Source: Coenobita brevimanus
Lineage: Eukaryota > Arthropoda > Malacostraca > Decapoda > Coenobitidae
Direction of reading: 5' to 3'
Length of the DNA: 64,000 nt
NCBI GenBank assembly: GCA_032717465.1
Contig: CM064663.1
Coordinates: forward strand, 13,384,989 to 13,448,988
The position numbers were made by a program, and so were the translations under genes. Below the pieces are notes generated by a model. The model ran no database searches and was not told the origin of the DNA. It was given only the letters and a program-made list of their open reading frames with translations. This document shows, in pieces, positions 10,736-24,727 of the stretch (position 1 is the first letter of the stretch; each line of letters opens with the position of its first letter).

Positions 10736-13272
10736 ACGGCATAGCTTTATTTCACAGCCATTTTGCAGTCCAGTTACAATGATTCCGAAGACCTCATATG
10801 CGCCAAGCGTGAATTTAGCGCAGCTTATGAGAGGTAACGAAGTCTGGTCGAGATGTCGCAGCAGATAAATGATAAAACTTCGTATGGGCGTTAAGGAAGG
10901 GAAAAAAAATCATGTCAGGTAATGTACTGATTTTTTTTTTTTTTAAGGTTAATTTTAGTATGAGACAGGAGTGGATTCCTGATGGTAAGATAGTAAGATG
11001 AGTCCCAGCTGGAGCACGGAATAAGTTAATGAGTTGCATTTCTTTTCGACTATTTACTAAACTTTCACATGACTAACCTTCACGTCATGTAATATACCCC
11101 CGTTATTTCCATGACATGCAAGCTAGAATGTTTCCATATAACTGATTCAGTATTAATGTCCAAGATGTGACACGTGATGGTGCGTTCCTCTCCTCCGAAG
11201 TATTCTATGCACTGCTGAGTCTATGTCCAAAGTTACATAAATGACTGTCCCCTTACCATTAATAGACTGGCTACTATGTTAATCATCATCACACTCTCCT
11301 TATTTTATTAATCATGATAAGTGTTCTCAGTGTTGTGCTGTCTCAGGGAAAGGTAATATTATTGCTCTTGCAAACTGGACTTCAAAGAGATTATGGGTAC
11401 TGGAGGTGTGGATGCTTGGTATTCCTTTAGACCTTTCACAATGACCGACTCTATACAGGATCCCTATTGTCCTTTGTGCTGTGTACAGATGTCGTGTTTG
11501 GGTAATATCTGCTTTATAAAACATGTTGTACTCTAAGGCTTTTCCTTTCATCGACTCATTCTTTCATGAACTCAGTTCACTGCAAAAATACGTCGCTTAT
11601 TTTTTCGCTAAAATGGAGGACACAATCCTTCTGATTATTTTTTTTTCTTTTGTTGCTGCTTGCTTTCATATTCGATCCTTCAGTAATATGGTGTTATCTG
11701 TGCTTGTATTTCCTGTACCTTCAGGTGACGTTATTCATGATAAAAACTCTCGCAGTGATTGTGTTAGAAGCAGTCTCCAGCAAAATCGGGTTACTCACCT
11801 CTTTGTCTTCTGCCTATATTATTAATGTATTTAGTAATGGTTAGTTTCATTCCGTCATCATATTAGTACAGTTGTATAGAACTGGAATAGTCAACATTCA
11901 TGGTGCCATTCCTTTCCCAGTAACACTATAGCCCATTTTCCCGTCGGTTAAGGAAGCTCTATAACACTTCATCTTAGCAATTTATTTTGTATATTACTCT
12001 TTAGCATCAACTTGTAGGTCATTTAAATCACTGAAATTACACGACATTCATCATAAATAACGTAGGAACTGATATTAACTAGCCATATCTAAAATTACAT
12101 CGCTAAGGCAGAGGTGTTTGGGAGCTTCCTTAACCAACAAAAATACGGGCCTATGGCTGACAGGGGCCTTGTGAGAAGAGTGATGAGAGACTAACAAAGA
12201 AATATGACAATTAGAGGTACAGTACAGGTAGAGGCAATGACGGAACAGGGATACCAAAGAGGAGATGGAATAATGGTGTGAAAGAGGCAGGGGCTTCGAA
12301 GTACAGTGTCTCGCATATCTAGGAGGAGGCGAGGCGGGTATGGAGAGAAACGGAGGGGAATGGACTGATATCTGGGAAGGAGAGTCGCGGTCAACGATCT
12401 GTAGCCAGAGAGAGAGAGAGAGAGATGAAGTGACCAGAATAAACGGTATAACAATCAACGGTGTCTAATTAGAAATTTAAAGTTTATGTATGGTCGAGGA
12501 ATAAACATGAAAAAACAAGAAGCGGTGCCGGGCACAGCAAGCCCGTCCCCGGCAGTCATTTTAGTGCTGACGTATAATTACAAGTCAAAGATGTCACATA
12601 TAAATTTGGAGTAAATCGGGTGGAAAATGACGATTTTATGCCCAACTGATATTTTAGGTCCGGCACACCTAACACCTACTCCCCTACCGATAACTGGTGG
12701 GTGACCCTCCTGATGTAATGAGGCATGTTACAGGGTGCAGATTTGAATCATGCATCTTTAGGTTTTGGTTTCACGTCGATGTGACGAATTTGAAAGGAGT
12801 TACGTCGAAAAGGCGAGAAATACATTTTACATTTGGAAGGCCTACAGCCTGGCCCTTGGCCCAATTTGGCCCAAAATTTAATCAGGTGATCAGAGGGTCA
12901 TAGCCCATCATCCTTGTAATTTTAGCCGAAATCGCACCGGTAGGTTTCGCGTAAAATTGTTAACAAACAGACAGAAAAACAAACATACAAACAGGCAGAC
13001 AAACCGAGTGAAATCATTAACCGTACCCGAGCCCCTCCGGGGCGGGGACGGGTAATTAAGGCAGACATGATTCCCCACTGCAGACTGGATTATTGTGTAT
13101 ATATTTGGGAATATGTTAACGATGAACTAACTAGGTTCGTTACTAACTTGAAAGGTTCGATTCCAGTCTGTTATACTCATTGCATACATAGCCAGTTAAA
13201 CGACATCATAAAGATCACAAATTTTGACAATGCAGTGCAAAATCAATAATGTAGCCAACTGTTATTTCAACA

Positions 13273-13306
<34 letters not shown>

Positions 13307-13336
13307 TGTGTATGTGTGTGTGTGTGTGTGTGTGTG

Positions 13337-13421
<85 letters not shown>
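13273..13421. repeat. (GT)n-(GA)n microsatellite, copy 2
   Basis: An interrupted GT array (about 53 units with single A and AG breaks) followed by about 20 GA units. Confidence 0.97.
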
Positions 13422-13423
<2 letters not shown>

Positions 13424-13489
13424 TTGGAACTGTAAAAAATCACAAGACGAAGTATTAACACACCTCTTTAAGGGCATGGCAGGGCCTAC

Positions 13490-13615
13490 CTTGTCTTCGT
13501 CAGGTTTCCAAACAGCAGAAACTTCCATCACTCGGATACCTTCCCTACTGAGTGTCTTCTCGATCATCTCACTTTTATACATCAGCGCCAGGCACAGAGC
13601 GACGACGCAGAACAT
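13490..13615 (-). other. candidate short exon, copy 2
   Basis: The copy-2 counterpart of 7928-8053, with no difference that I can see across the 42 codons and the adjacent GTAGGC donor. Conservation here reflects the recent duplication and is not proof of function. Confidence 0.2.
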
Positions 13616-14059
13616 GCTCTGCTCTGCCGCATTTTGCTTGGCTTGACATTTTGTTTTCCGGGATGAATAAACAACGTGACGAGAACAAAAACAGCAAACT
13701 TACCTTAGAAATAACAGTAAATGCCTCCCAAGAGAACTGACCATCGTTGTTATTATTCTTTCTTTAGTGTATCGAGTCTGGAAAATAAACAGTGAGGTAT
13801 TTGGAGGAATATTTTAGACCATATATCCATAGTCAAGCTCACGTATGATGTCGTATAAATGTAAATGAACGTAGTCTTATTTGTCCATACGATTGCTCCA
13901 ACATCACCTGAACAGTAGAGATTAATACGTTATTCTTTTGGTTAATTCATGCAGAATATTTATATAAAACACACAACGGGACGTCATTTATAATTCACGT
14001 TAAATTGTACAAGGAAAACAGAGCTACCAACAGGTAGCAATGCCCTCACGCAGCTGGAA

Positions 14060-14062
<3 letters not shown>

Positions 14063-14091
<29 letters not shown>
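14063..14091. repeat. (GT)n microsatellite, copy 2
   Basis: A short GT array corresponding to the longer 8497-8554 array of copy 1. Confidence 0.95.
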
Positions 14092-14093
<2 letters not shown>

Positions 14094-14729
14094 ACAGATT
14101 AATGTTACTTTCTTGCTTCATATTCAAGACTTAAACAAAGTATTTCATAACAAATCAAGATCATGTAAAGAAATACTCTTCTAACATGTCGGTCTGACAC
14201 TAAGAATCAGTAATAGTTTGGGACGTCGTGACATCAAGGTTTTCGTGCAAAACCAAATAATTGGTCAATCCATTATCAAGTCGTCCACTGTGACCCTATG
14301 TCATATAGGCTGAATGCCAATGATTTTATGATTAAATAATACATTCAAAGCAGAAAACATAAACTCAGATGCAGAACGCTGTACTTTTTTTTTTTTTTTT
14401 TTTTCCAGTATCAAATGTCATTACTGTTACTGAAAGTCCCACAAAAAAACAACGGTAGTAGAACACTGAAACGTAATTATGAACGATGATCTTCTAGCCC
14501 AAATATAGATTCTTGTTACACCACGAACTACTTCTGGTCACTTCAATCCGTAGATTGTAGAAATCATTTAAGCACTCTTAATAATAAACACAATTACAAA
14601 CGCAGCCACTCACTTCATGTAGTGCTTCCTACTTCTTCCTTAGCCTTTATCATTCTTTTTCTGTGCCTGCCCTCCTGTCTTCCTATTTATTCCATCTTTC
14701 CTGTCACTTCTTATTGCTTTTCTTTCCTT

Positions 14730-14950
14730 TACAGGTGGCTTTACATTGAGTGACAAGCCAATTGGTTTCCTGTAGCCAGGAAACCATTTGCAACGCAGGG
14801 TGGTAACCAAATATCCAAACCATACGTGCTCCCTACGTGTCAACAAGTGGGTTGGTGAAGGCTTAGTGCTCCTCCCCCTAAAAGAAATAACTCAAAGTCA
14901 AATGGCCACCCCTTAAGGGATTATGGCATCTGGTAATAGAAAGATAGATA
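14730..14950 (+). mobile_element. composite short retroposon, copy 2
   Basis: The duplicate of 9194-9416, with the same module, LINE-5'-like block, GGCATCTGGTAATAG motif and GATA tail, and a few substitutions. Confidence 0.6.
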
Positions 14951-15204
14951 GACATACTCAACAGACAATAAGGTAGGGTCCATGACAGGAATACATTGAA
15001 CTTTCGCGTTTTTCATCTCGAGGAAATCTTTGCTGAAGTCGCTTTGAAAAGAATTACTGTACTCTCTCCCTTTGCCCTGCTACCATCATAGTCGGTTCTA
15101 CCTACTTCTGCATTTCCAATATGTCCTTAAAAGCTGCCCAGTTACATATTTTTGCACCTCTGTTAAATCAGATCGCCCATCGTCTACACACTGTGTATAA
15201 TGCT

Positions 15205-15425
15205 GTCTTCAGGTGGCACCACACTGACTGACAACCCAAATGGTTTCGTGTAGTCCAAACAACCGCATTAAGGCCTGGCGGTCTATTGGTGAAAGTACCA
15301 TGATCGGATGTGGCCTGTAAGACAACCGAGGAGTGTTTCGGGTTTACGGGCAGGCGGTGGCCGAGACGGTAGAGAAGTGGCCTGCAGTCCTAGTGGACCC
15401 AGGTTCGAATCCCAGTTTCACTAAT
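15205..15425 (+). repeat. tRNA-derived repeat, copy 2
   Basis: The duplicate of 9671-9890. The tRNA-like part with both pol III boxes lies at 15353-15420. Confidence 0.55.
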
Positions 15426-17645
15426 GTTCAGTGATAACTCTTCAGGACTTTGACATTCAACAGTTGAGTGCTCCACTCTGGCTTCATACTTATTAACGCT
15501 AATGTAGATGTGTGTGACTACCATTCAGTCTATTTAATGTGGTTGCTTGCTTCAGCATTAGCAATCCTCCAAGTATTTAGCAGAGCAGTTGATTTAGTTC
15601 TATGACTTCATATTTCTACACGACCCATCTTTTTATGAAACAATAAAAACTTGGAAATTCTTCCTGACTCCTTAGCAACAATGTTTCCATTCTCTGTAGT
15701 CGAATTAACATGCTTTGGAGTCACAGTTTTTGCCAGTGGAAGTAATTTAAATGAATCTTAACTGCTTTGCAAGAGGATGGATTTGTTGAGTTTATTGATC
15801 CACTCACCTATATCTACCAATTGAACGAGGCTTAGAATCGTATATATCGATAATACTATAATTATCTGTCACAACAGCTGTCTCAGCAAAATTATCCACC
15901 TCTTTCTGAACTAGGTGAGTGGCAACGTGCTTGGCAATAATCTTATTCCTTGTGAAGTTCTCCATGATTATAAGTTCTCCCAGCTTAGTGAAATCCTTAT
16001 TAATTTTCTTTCAGAGTGCTGCCACTGATCAAAATCTTGAAGTACTCACGGGAGTACACCGTCGCACCAGTCGAACATAGCGGTACTCCCGAGGTGGATG
16101 GCAAGCTGCTGATAGGGATAGCTGGAGCTCCCGTTTCACCAGCCCAGCAACTGGTTCTGACCATCCCCCTTTGCTGAACATTTTCAGTGCTCTCACTTAC
16201 ACAGAGAGTAGCCCACCATACTCTCATACTGCCTGTACCTTCAACTGTCTACACCACACTACATGCACATTAGATATCACACCTATTTCCATTCACCCTT
16301 AGCAATGGCTGCTGCATTAACATCAGCAAACGCGATGGAATCTCGGATTGCCACCACCGCCAGGGTAGGACTGGCAGTACAGCGTCCTCGTTGTTGCTAT
16401 CAAGTGACTGTGACGACAGCGAGTGTTGCAAATACAGTTCATCCTTTTCAACAAAGAAGCACAGGTTCGACCCTATACTTCACCAGTATCCATGGTATTA
16501 GTACCAATTTGAATTCAGTTCACTTTTTTCTTCAGTTAGTATCCCCTCTAGCCCTGTTCTTCACAGAATCCCAAACTCTCCCTCTACTGAAATATTTTAA
16601 TTTTGTTCTCCTGGTTACCATCTCCTCACAAACTTCCGTAACAAGGAAGGCACCTGTTGTTACATCAAACCTGAATTTGCAGTTGACACTGTTTTGAATG
16701 TCACTGCGACTAATTTTGATTATTCACTGTATAAACTAAATTATATCAATATTACCAAATATATCTGCATAGTCTATCGCTCCTCCAATGCTTCTTCAGA
16801 ACTCTGTGTATCTGACTCCATATCCACACAGTTGACTAACCTTAAACTTACCCTTAGAATTGAAATTACCGTTTTTGGTGATTTTACGTACGTAATATAG
16901 AATAGTTACTGCATTCTACCAGGACTGACGATACTGGTGAAGAATGTGAGCTGGTCGCACAATCGTTCAAACTCACACAGTTGGTAACGCAGCCAACCTG
17001 AATACCAAATAATCCTGACTGTAACGCTTATTTCTCAGATCTATTCCTGACAGAAAATTCAGATCAATACAGGATAGAAGTACTGTCACCACTTGGATGT
17101 TCTGACCACAATCTCATCAAAGCCTGATTAGTCAGCTCCTCCAAACCTCCCCGTTCTGAACCAATGGCATTTTGACAGGGGAGACCGGGATGGATTCAGA
17201 AATGATCTTGGTGACATTCCAAAGCAGTCTTTCTTCTCTACTGACATTAAAACTACCCAGCCCACTTAATTGACAATACAAGATGGTATGGAATTACTCA
17301 TACCAAGTTAACAGTTCAATAACAGATCGGACTCCCCAAAATGGTTTGATAGCAATTGTGCCACAGCAATGGCCCAAAAATCTTTAGCATATATATCTTA
17401 CTTAAAATAAATAACATCTGAATTACCCAGTCAATTAAAAATTCCTAGAAACCATGCTAAAGCAGGAATAAATCGCTAAATCAAACTCTCTTCAGAACGA
17501 AGCAGCCAAACTACTAAACAAGCCCAGTGACAAGGGAATATTCTGGTCAACTCCCAGTTCTTTCAATAATAACTTTAACAACGCATCACCCATTCCCCCA
17601 CTAAAATCTTCAGACGGTAACATTACAAATGACCCACGTGGTAAA

Positions 17646-17894
17646 GTGAATATCCTTGCCAGTACATTTGCCAAAAACTTTACAGTAGAGGAGATCAACC
17701 AGAACGTCTCAGTATTTGACCATGACTTTACCGAAATTGCTCCACGTAAAATACAGACTAGATATGTCAAATCCATCTTAGACAATTTACCAACCAACAA
17801 AGCTTCAGGCCGAGATGGAATTCCTCCATTTGTTTTGAAAAGTACTCCCCAGAACTTGCTTCTGTTCTGGCTAAATTACTCAGACTATACATAA
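17646..17894 (+). pseudogene. LINE C reverse transcriptase N-terminal fragment
   Basis: An 82-codon frame containing LPTNKASGRDGIPPFVLK, the RT-0/RT-1 region of jockey/CR1-type enzymes (compare STNKAYGPDGVPPFVLK in LINE B). It is truncated by a frameshift after NLLLFWLN. Confidence 0.75.
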
Positions 17895-18831
17895 GTACTT
17901 CTTCATTCCCTAATTCATGGAAAGAAGCCAATATCCACCCAATTTCGAAGATAGGAAGTTCCCCTGACCCCTCTGATTACAGACCAGTAGGTGTCACGTC
18001 TTCTCATGGTAAAGTATTAGAAATTTTAATGAATAAGCACATAGTTCAACATCTTGAACCCAACGGCTTAATTTGTGATACACAGTATGGTTATCGCTAT
18101 GAATGATACATTGATATACTCAATCTCCTGATTCTCATCATCCATCATTCAATTGACCTTCTTGCAGTAGCCCTTGATATTTGCAAAGCTTTTGATAAAG
18201 TGTTTCACCGTTCCCTGCTATCCAAACTCCCTTGCTATGGAGCAAAGTCTTTTGTTCCTCTGATTTCCTCTTATCTCAGTGACAGAAATATAGGAGTAAA
18301 AGTAGATGATGTACTGTATATTCCAATTTCAACTCAGTTAACCCTGGCGTGCACAAGGATCAGTTCTGGCTACAACCCTATTCCAAATTCATATTAGCGA
18401 TCTCTTATCTGTCATCAAAAATCCCATACATTCATATGCAGATGACTACTACTTCACCGTTCATTCACACTTAAACACCCATTCACAAAGTTTATCTCTA
18501 ACTCACAACTCGGTAGAGCCATCTCCATAAATCAAGACTTATCTAGTATCACTGAATGAGGACAAAATAACCTTGCCTCATTCAGTGCTAGTAAAACCAA
18601 ATATACAATATACTAATACACAGTTATTGCCAGATTCCTATATTACCTTCGGTGCTACAATATTCCTAGCTCAAAAGTATTGAAATTCTCTGTGCGTCAC
18701 TTAACAATGCCCTCAGGTGGACCTTTCATGTCAGATCACTTGCTATAACTGCCTCAAAGTAATTTGGATTATATTACAGAGTTTGTAGCTTCATTACTGA
18801 CTGACAGTTAGATATACTTTATGAAAGTCGT

Positions 18832-19227
18832 GTGCATTTTCAGCTGGAATATTGCTCACTCATGTGGAATGGATGTCGAGAGGTTGCACTAAAACAACTA
18901 GACAAAACTCAGACCAAAGCTGTTAGAATTATTAATAACCTTGCTATGACAAATAAACTACCTTGTCTACAGGTAAGAAGGAATGTTGCCTCCCTTGCAT
19001 TATTTTACAAATACTTTCATGGCAAATGCTCATACGTAGTTGGATCCATTGTGCCACCTTTCCTTGCCTTTGCCTGTGCTACACGGGCATCTGGAAGCAC
19101 TCATAACTGGATTGTCACACTGCCATATATCAGAACTTCTGCCTGTCAGAAATCTTTTATTCCCCGTACAGCATCTCTTTGGAACTCGCATCCCCAGATA
19201 TGTTTCCCTTCAACCCTCAACCAATAG
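18832..19227 (+). pseudogene. LINE C C-terminal domain fragment
   Basis: A 131-codon frame homologous to the C-terminal 130 residues of LINE B. It has LEYCSLMWNG (compare VEYSSHVWGD), RRNVASLALFYKYFHG and a final TASLWN segment. This region follows the RT thumb in jockey/CR1-type LINEs. Confidence 0.75.
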
Positions 19228-19379
19228 CTGTTCAAGTCCAACTGTTACAGGTTATTAATGATTGAAAGACACCAGTAATCTGATGTATGGATTATTTTTT
19301 TAATTCACCTTTCCTTTCCCCTCTAGTTATTAAAAAAAAAAATCCACATATGGCTGAACTTTTTGTTTATAAGTGGTTC

Positions 19380-22300
19380 TAAACCTGAGACTGTATACCT
19401 CTGGTACAAGTTCATAAATCCCACGTATTGCATCTTGTACCACCTCATAATCAGCATACTGGTCAGCTGATAACGCAAAATGGGCCTCCTGTGCTATACA
19501 CAGTTACACAGAGAGTAAGGCAGCATGCTCTCCAGTACAAATTTCTCTAACTATCTACACCAAACTACATGCACAGTACACACTACACTTCCTAATCAAA
19601 ATTTTAAAAAAAATGGCGTCTCTTCACCAAGCCTCGGAGTCCCCAGGGGGGGGGACCATAAATGCCCCCACCATCCGCCTCTCTCCCGGTGACGACTCGA
19701 GGTGCCTGGAACCACTGTCTGACTCTCTTCTTATTCATTTCTACAACATTTGCAGCCTTTCCTCTAACTTTTGCTCTGTTGAGCACGACCTCTCCTCCTC
19801 TAAACCTCACCTTCTTTTTCTAACGGAGACTCAGCTGTCTGAGGCAACTGACAGCAAACCCTTTTCTGTATCCTCCTACTTTCTCTATACTCATTTCAAA
19901 GCCAAAGGTGGCTGTTGTGTATATATACGCAACGACTTATCTTGCTCTCGTGTTCCTGAACTCAATTCTTCTGAATTCTCTACACTCTGGCTTCGGCTTT
20001 CCTGTCATTCTCTGACTAAATATATCTGTGCTGTTTACTTATCCCCTAATTCTACTGACTATCAAAAATTCTTCGACTATCTTACTTCTACAATGGAACA
20101 CATTCTATCCATTTCTCCTTTCTCTGAAATCTCCATTCTAGGAGATTTCAATGTTCACCACCACCTTTGGCTCTCCTCTCCTTTCATGGATCCACCTGGT
20201 GAACAAGCCTACATCTTTTCTATCCTTAATGACCTAGAGCAGCTTGTACAGCACCCTACCCGTATCCCTGACCGCCTTGGAGAGTGCTCCAACATACTTG
20301 ACCTCTTCCTCACAACTAATCCTTCTGCTTACACTGTTAATCTTTTCTCTCCGTTGGGCTCCTCCAATCGCAGCCTTATTACCTTAACCTGTCCTATCAC
20401 TCTGGTACGGCCTGTGGACCCTCCAGGGAAACGTCATCTGTGGCATTTTGGAGCCGCGGACTGAGAGGCCCTCAGGCAGTACTTCTTTGATTTTCCCTGG
20501 AATGATTATTGCTTCCATGGCCGGGAGCCATCTGAGTGTGCCTTGCACATTACGGAGGTTATTCTCTCAGGCATGGAAGCATACATTCCTTTTTCATATC
20601 CTTTGACTAACGCAAGAAAACCTTGGTTTAATCACGCTTGTTCTAATGCTGTCTGCAACAAGGAGAGGGCCTACAAAAGGTACCGGAGCCAACCCACCCC
20701 TGAATCACATCATCTTTACGTTTCTGCTCGGAATCGTGCTAAGTCTGTTCTTCGCTCTACTAAAAATAATTTCATCCATACTAAATGCTCTCAACTCTCC
20801 AACTCGAATTCTTCCTGCTCCTTCTGGCACCTTGCCAAAAATCTTTCTAACAACTTTACCTCATCATCCTTCCGTCCTCTTTTCTACTCGGATGGTTCTG
20901 TAGCTATTTCTTCTACTGATACAGCAGATCTCTTCACACAGACTTTCTCCTCCAATTCCACCTTAGACGATTCCGGTGCTGTTCCTCCATCACTTCCCCC
21001 CTCTGACTTCCTCATGGCTGACATTAAAATTTCTTCAGTTGATGGATTTTCTGCCATCACTGGCCTCAGTACTAACAAGGCATATGGGCCTGATGGGGTC
21101 CCTCCTTTTGTTCTCAAGAACTGTGCTTCTGTGCTTACACCCTGCCTAGGCAAACTCTTTCGCCTTTGTCTGTCAACTTGTACCTTTCCTTCTTGCTGGA
21201 AGTTTGCTCTCATTCAGCCAGTCCCAAAGAAGGGTGACCACTCCCAACCCTCCAACTATCGTCCAATTGCTTTAACGTCCTGTATTTCAAAAGTTTTCGA
21301 GTCAATTCTCAATAGAAAAATTTTAAGGCATCTTTCCTATCACAACCTTCTTTCCGATCATCAGTACGGGTTCCGTCAGGGACGCTCCACTGGCGATCTT
21401 CTCACCTACCTTTCAGACTCCTGGTCATCCTCCTTTCGGGAGTTTGGCGAAAGCTTTGCCATTGCACTTGACATCTCAAAGGCTTTCGATCGAGTCTGGC
21501 ATAAATCTTTAATTTCCAAACTGCCCTCCTACGGTTTCTATTCTTCTATCTGTGCCTTCATCGCTAGTTTCCTTTCTGGTCGTTCTATAGCTGCTGTTGT
21601 AGACGGCCATGGTTCTTCTTCTAGATCTATCAACAGTGGTGTTCCTCAGGGCTCTGTCCTATCACCAACTCTCTTCCTTTTATTCATCAATGATCTTCTA
21701 AGCTCTACATCTAACCCTATCCACTCATACACTGATGACTCCACCCTTCACCTTTCCATTCGGTTCCCGCAACGCCCATCTCAACAGTTACTTCAGCAAA
21801 CAAGGGATGATGCTATGGCACACCTAATGTCTGACTTGGCTCGTATCTCTGACTGGGATAAAAATAATACGGTTGTTTTTAATGCATCTAAGACTCAGTT
21901 CTTACACCTATCAACCCGACAAAATCTTCCACAGGTATACCCACTAATGTTTAATAATATTCAGCTTAATCCTGCATCATCCTTGAACATGCTTGGGGTT
22001 TCATTTACTCGGGACTTATCTTGGAAAGATCATATTACATCTCTTGTAAAATCTGCTTCCAAGAGGTTGGGTGTGCTAAGCCGACTCCACTCTTTCTTTA
22101 CCCCTGCACAATTTTTGACTCTATACAGGGGTTTTATCCGCCCCTGTGTGGAGTACAGCTCTCATGTGTGGGGAGACTCCCCACATACAGCTCTTCTCAA
22201 TAGGGTGGAGTCAAAGGCTTTTCGTCTCATTAACTCTCCTCCTCTTACTGACTCCCTTCAACCTCTGTCTCTTCGCCGCAATGTTGCATCTTTATCTCTT

Positions 22301-22672
22301 TTCTATCGCTACTTTAATGGTTGCTGCTCCTCTGAACTGTCTGCTTGCATTCCTCCACCTCTACGACGGGCACGTAGCACCCGCCTGGCAGCAAACTCTC
22401 ATCCCTTTTCTGTCCAACTCTCTAATGAAAGAGTTAACCGTTACTCCCAGTCTTTCATTTATGCAACAGGTCAACTCTGGAACTGTCTCCCTCTGTCTGT
22501 ATTTCCTGCTGCCTATGATCTCCAGTCTTTCAAACGCAGTGTGTCCAGGCATCTCTAAATGATCGGATCTTGAATTTGGCTCCCTATTGTATTTTGTTTT
22601 TCTCTTTGAGGGAAGTGTTACTGCAGGCTCATGGCCTTTGGTTCCTTCTTCCTCGCATAAAAAAAAAAAGTG
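19380..22672 (+). mobile_element. jockey/CR1-like LINE B, nearly intact
   Basis: It contains a 5' UTR, one long endonuclease-RT frame (19613-22558) broken only by a TGA at 20462-20464, a short 3' UTR and an A-rich end (AAAAAAAAAA near 22662). The 5' boundary is approximate. The 3' UTR motif (CTCATGGCCTTTGGTTC) recurs at 35025 in LINE I, confirming a family. Confidence 0.85.
19613..22558 (+). pseudogene. LINE B endonuclease-reverse transcriptase with one nonsense codon
   Basis: The ATG at 19613 follows an A-rich stretch. Residues about 40-270 form the apurinic-type endonuclease ([31 protein letters not shown]), though the usual SDH near its end reads SNRSL. A single TGA at codon 284 interrupts an otherwise continuous frame of about 980 codons. 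The RT follows, with AYGPDGVPPFVLK, NYRPIALTSCISKVFE, QYGFRQGRSTGD, ALDISKAFDRVWH and GVPQGSVLSPTLF, and a catalytic box YTDD (21728-21739) where YADD is usual. The C-terminal domain has RPCVEYSSHVWGD. No N-terminal gag-like ORF1 was seen. The enzyme would nick DNA and copy the LINE RNA in place. Confidence 0.88.
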
Positions 22673-24580
22673 CAGTCTCAAGTAATATTGATCAAGAGTT
22701 ACTAGGCCAGGAAACACGAGCTGCCACCTCAAACATTTGGAAATATTTAGTGACACCTTACGCCTATAGGAAAGACTAAATGTTCTCGGCAGCATCAAAA
22801 GAGTCCGTCTAAGAGGCACCATAGGGACTAGGTGAACCGCCAAGCTGCCTCAGTCTGCGCTCATGAATTAGTTCACGTTTTTTCTCTTGTGCTTAAAGTT
22901 GTCTCATTTGTTACTGATTTTAGCTATTTCAAGTTGTTCACTGACATTAGCATTTAAGGCATTAACATCTGTTTCTGAGGAATATGAATGTGAATATGTG
23001 GCTGTTGGTATAGTACAAAAGATTAGGATTCTGAACCTTATCAACACTGTGAACAAATGGTTCATGTTCCCTGAGATCATGACCAGTTGTAGTTTTATCA
23101 GTTTCAACATCTTCACTCACTCTAAACACTGAGTTATGAATCAAACTAATTAAATTAAGCTTATTATTACTGAGAAGTTTCATAAGACCTGAGTAGTCGG
23201 CTTAAAGTCAAATTTAGCAAGATTTTCTGCTTATACTGTCTAGGGTCAGTTTGTAAACATGCTCTAATATCACCAATATTCGTCAACATCATGATAGATA
23301 ATTATGTAATTAGGTTCAGACCAAAATCATTAGGCTATCCTGGCAGAGATCGCCATTTTAATTCTGCTACGGACTGTGCCCTTACATAAAGGAGTCCCCC
23401 TACAGCATCTTCATTTACCTTAAAGAGACCATTCAACTCAAGAAGTTGGACATAGTTCTCACTAACTTCTCATGTACAAAGTTACATCTAAATTGACTGT
23501 AATCGTCTGGCAGGTGTAAGACGAACAAAATACCAGTATATGCAGGGTACTGGGGAAAATGGGCATAACTTTGAGAAATAATATATGAAGTAATTCTAAG
23601 TAAAACATGAGCAACACTATGATTTTATAACTCTGACAAAGCACATCCTCCCCCCCCCTTGCCCCACCTCCCTGCACACCTAACCAAGCAATTTAACGGC
23701 CGACACCCCCCCAATATTTGCTTTTAAAGGTAGCAGTAAGGAGAATGCCTTGAGAACCCATAAAATGGGCCCTTCAGATTCCTTGTGCAGGTTGCATTGA
23801 AATGTATGGAAACATTATTTTTGCTACTTTATCATTAAAAAAAAAAAAAAAAAAACTATTCTACCAATCAAAAGGCACCAGTTCGCTATAAGACACATAA
23901 CCAAGTGAAATTTCATGACTTTATAGTCAATACTTTTTGAGTTCTGGTCCGGAAACGAGATCTCGACGCCCAGCCACCTGCCCTGCAACCCAGCAGTTAT
24001 TGATCCCCGTTATAACAACATACTCCTCAGACTCTGTCAGGCGGAGGGTATAAATGTTGATCTACATGGCTTCATTTCTCAATCATTACCGAGCTACAGT
24101 TACAGAAGACCTTTACCAAGCATTGGATACTGAAAACCTTATGAGGAAGACCCTATGGAAGACCAGTTTCCCCAGTTATTTCATCTAGTCACAAGCGAAG
24201 GTGTGACGTTGCCGAATCATTCACACTGAACTCACTCCAATGTTGCCAATAGGACTGAATAAATGAGTGCTGCCGAAGAAAAAAAAAAAATGCGGCCACG
24301 GTGGGGTTATGTTTGGTGGGGTGAGTGAGTAGGTGGATGAGTGGGTAGGTAGATGTGTGGCTCACCAGATAACAAGGCAGGAGATGGACTTATACAGCTA
24401 GTAATCATATAATATGTCTCTCTTACCTTGATTTTAGTATATCGTTTGGAAGACGATGGACAAATATTTGAATATATATGGTACTTGGGTCATTTTACGG
24501 ACTGCTGCTAAAACTTCAAAATAATTTCTTCACATGGAAGTGAAGGTGCGTCAATGCACGTAACAATAAACCTAATAGGA
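22673..24580. other. non-coding region without recognisable feature
   Basis: No frame, RNA gene or known repeat stands out. It contains an A-run at 23840-23859 and C-rich tracts at 23648-23657 and 23704-23711. Short frames here overlap each other on opposite strands and show no motif. Confidence 0.5.
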
Positions 24581-24592
24581 TAAATGAAACTA

Positions 24593-24600
<8 letters not shown>

Positions 24601-24660
<60 letters not shown>
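24601..24660. repeat. (GA)n microsatellite
   Basis: About 30 GA units, followed at 24728-24760 by a GT array. Confidence 0.97.
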
Positions 24661-24664
<4 letters not shown>

Positions 24665-24722
24665 TTAGGTCTTCAGATCATCCACTTTGCAAATCAGTGC
24701 TTTGGTGGGGATAAGAAGAGTG

Positions 24723-24727
<5 letters not shown>

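Larger units (their letters stand above)
10736..16273. repeat. tandem segmental duplication, copy 2
   Basis: Second copy of the 5.5-kb unit (5538 bp), colinear with copy 1. It ends at CACATTAG, after which the body of LINE C continues without a break. This shows copy 2 carries the original right junction and copy 1 the truncated one. The largest differences are microsatellite lengths: the GT/GA array at 13273-13421 versus 7753-7859, and the GT array at 14063-14091 versus 8497-8554. Confidence 0.95.
16015..19260 (+). mobile_element. jockey/CR1-like LINE C, heavily decayed
   Basis: The 5' UTR lies in the end of duplication copy 2 and the body continues from 16274. Decayed endonuclease sequence is visible around 16480-16700 (a motif ending FFTESQT, against FLTETQL in LINE B). 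The RT N-terminal region is at 17646-17894 (NKASGRDGIPPFVLK). More RT lies at 18200-18397. The catalytic box SYADD is at about 18430-18444. The C-terminal segment is at 18832-19227 (YCSLMWNG, RRNVASLALFYKYFHG). Many stops and frameshifts separate these. Same family group as LINE B but clearly older. Confidence 0.8.
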
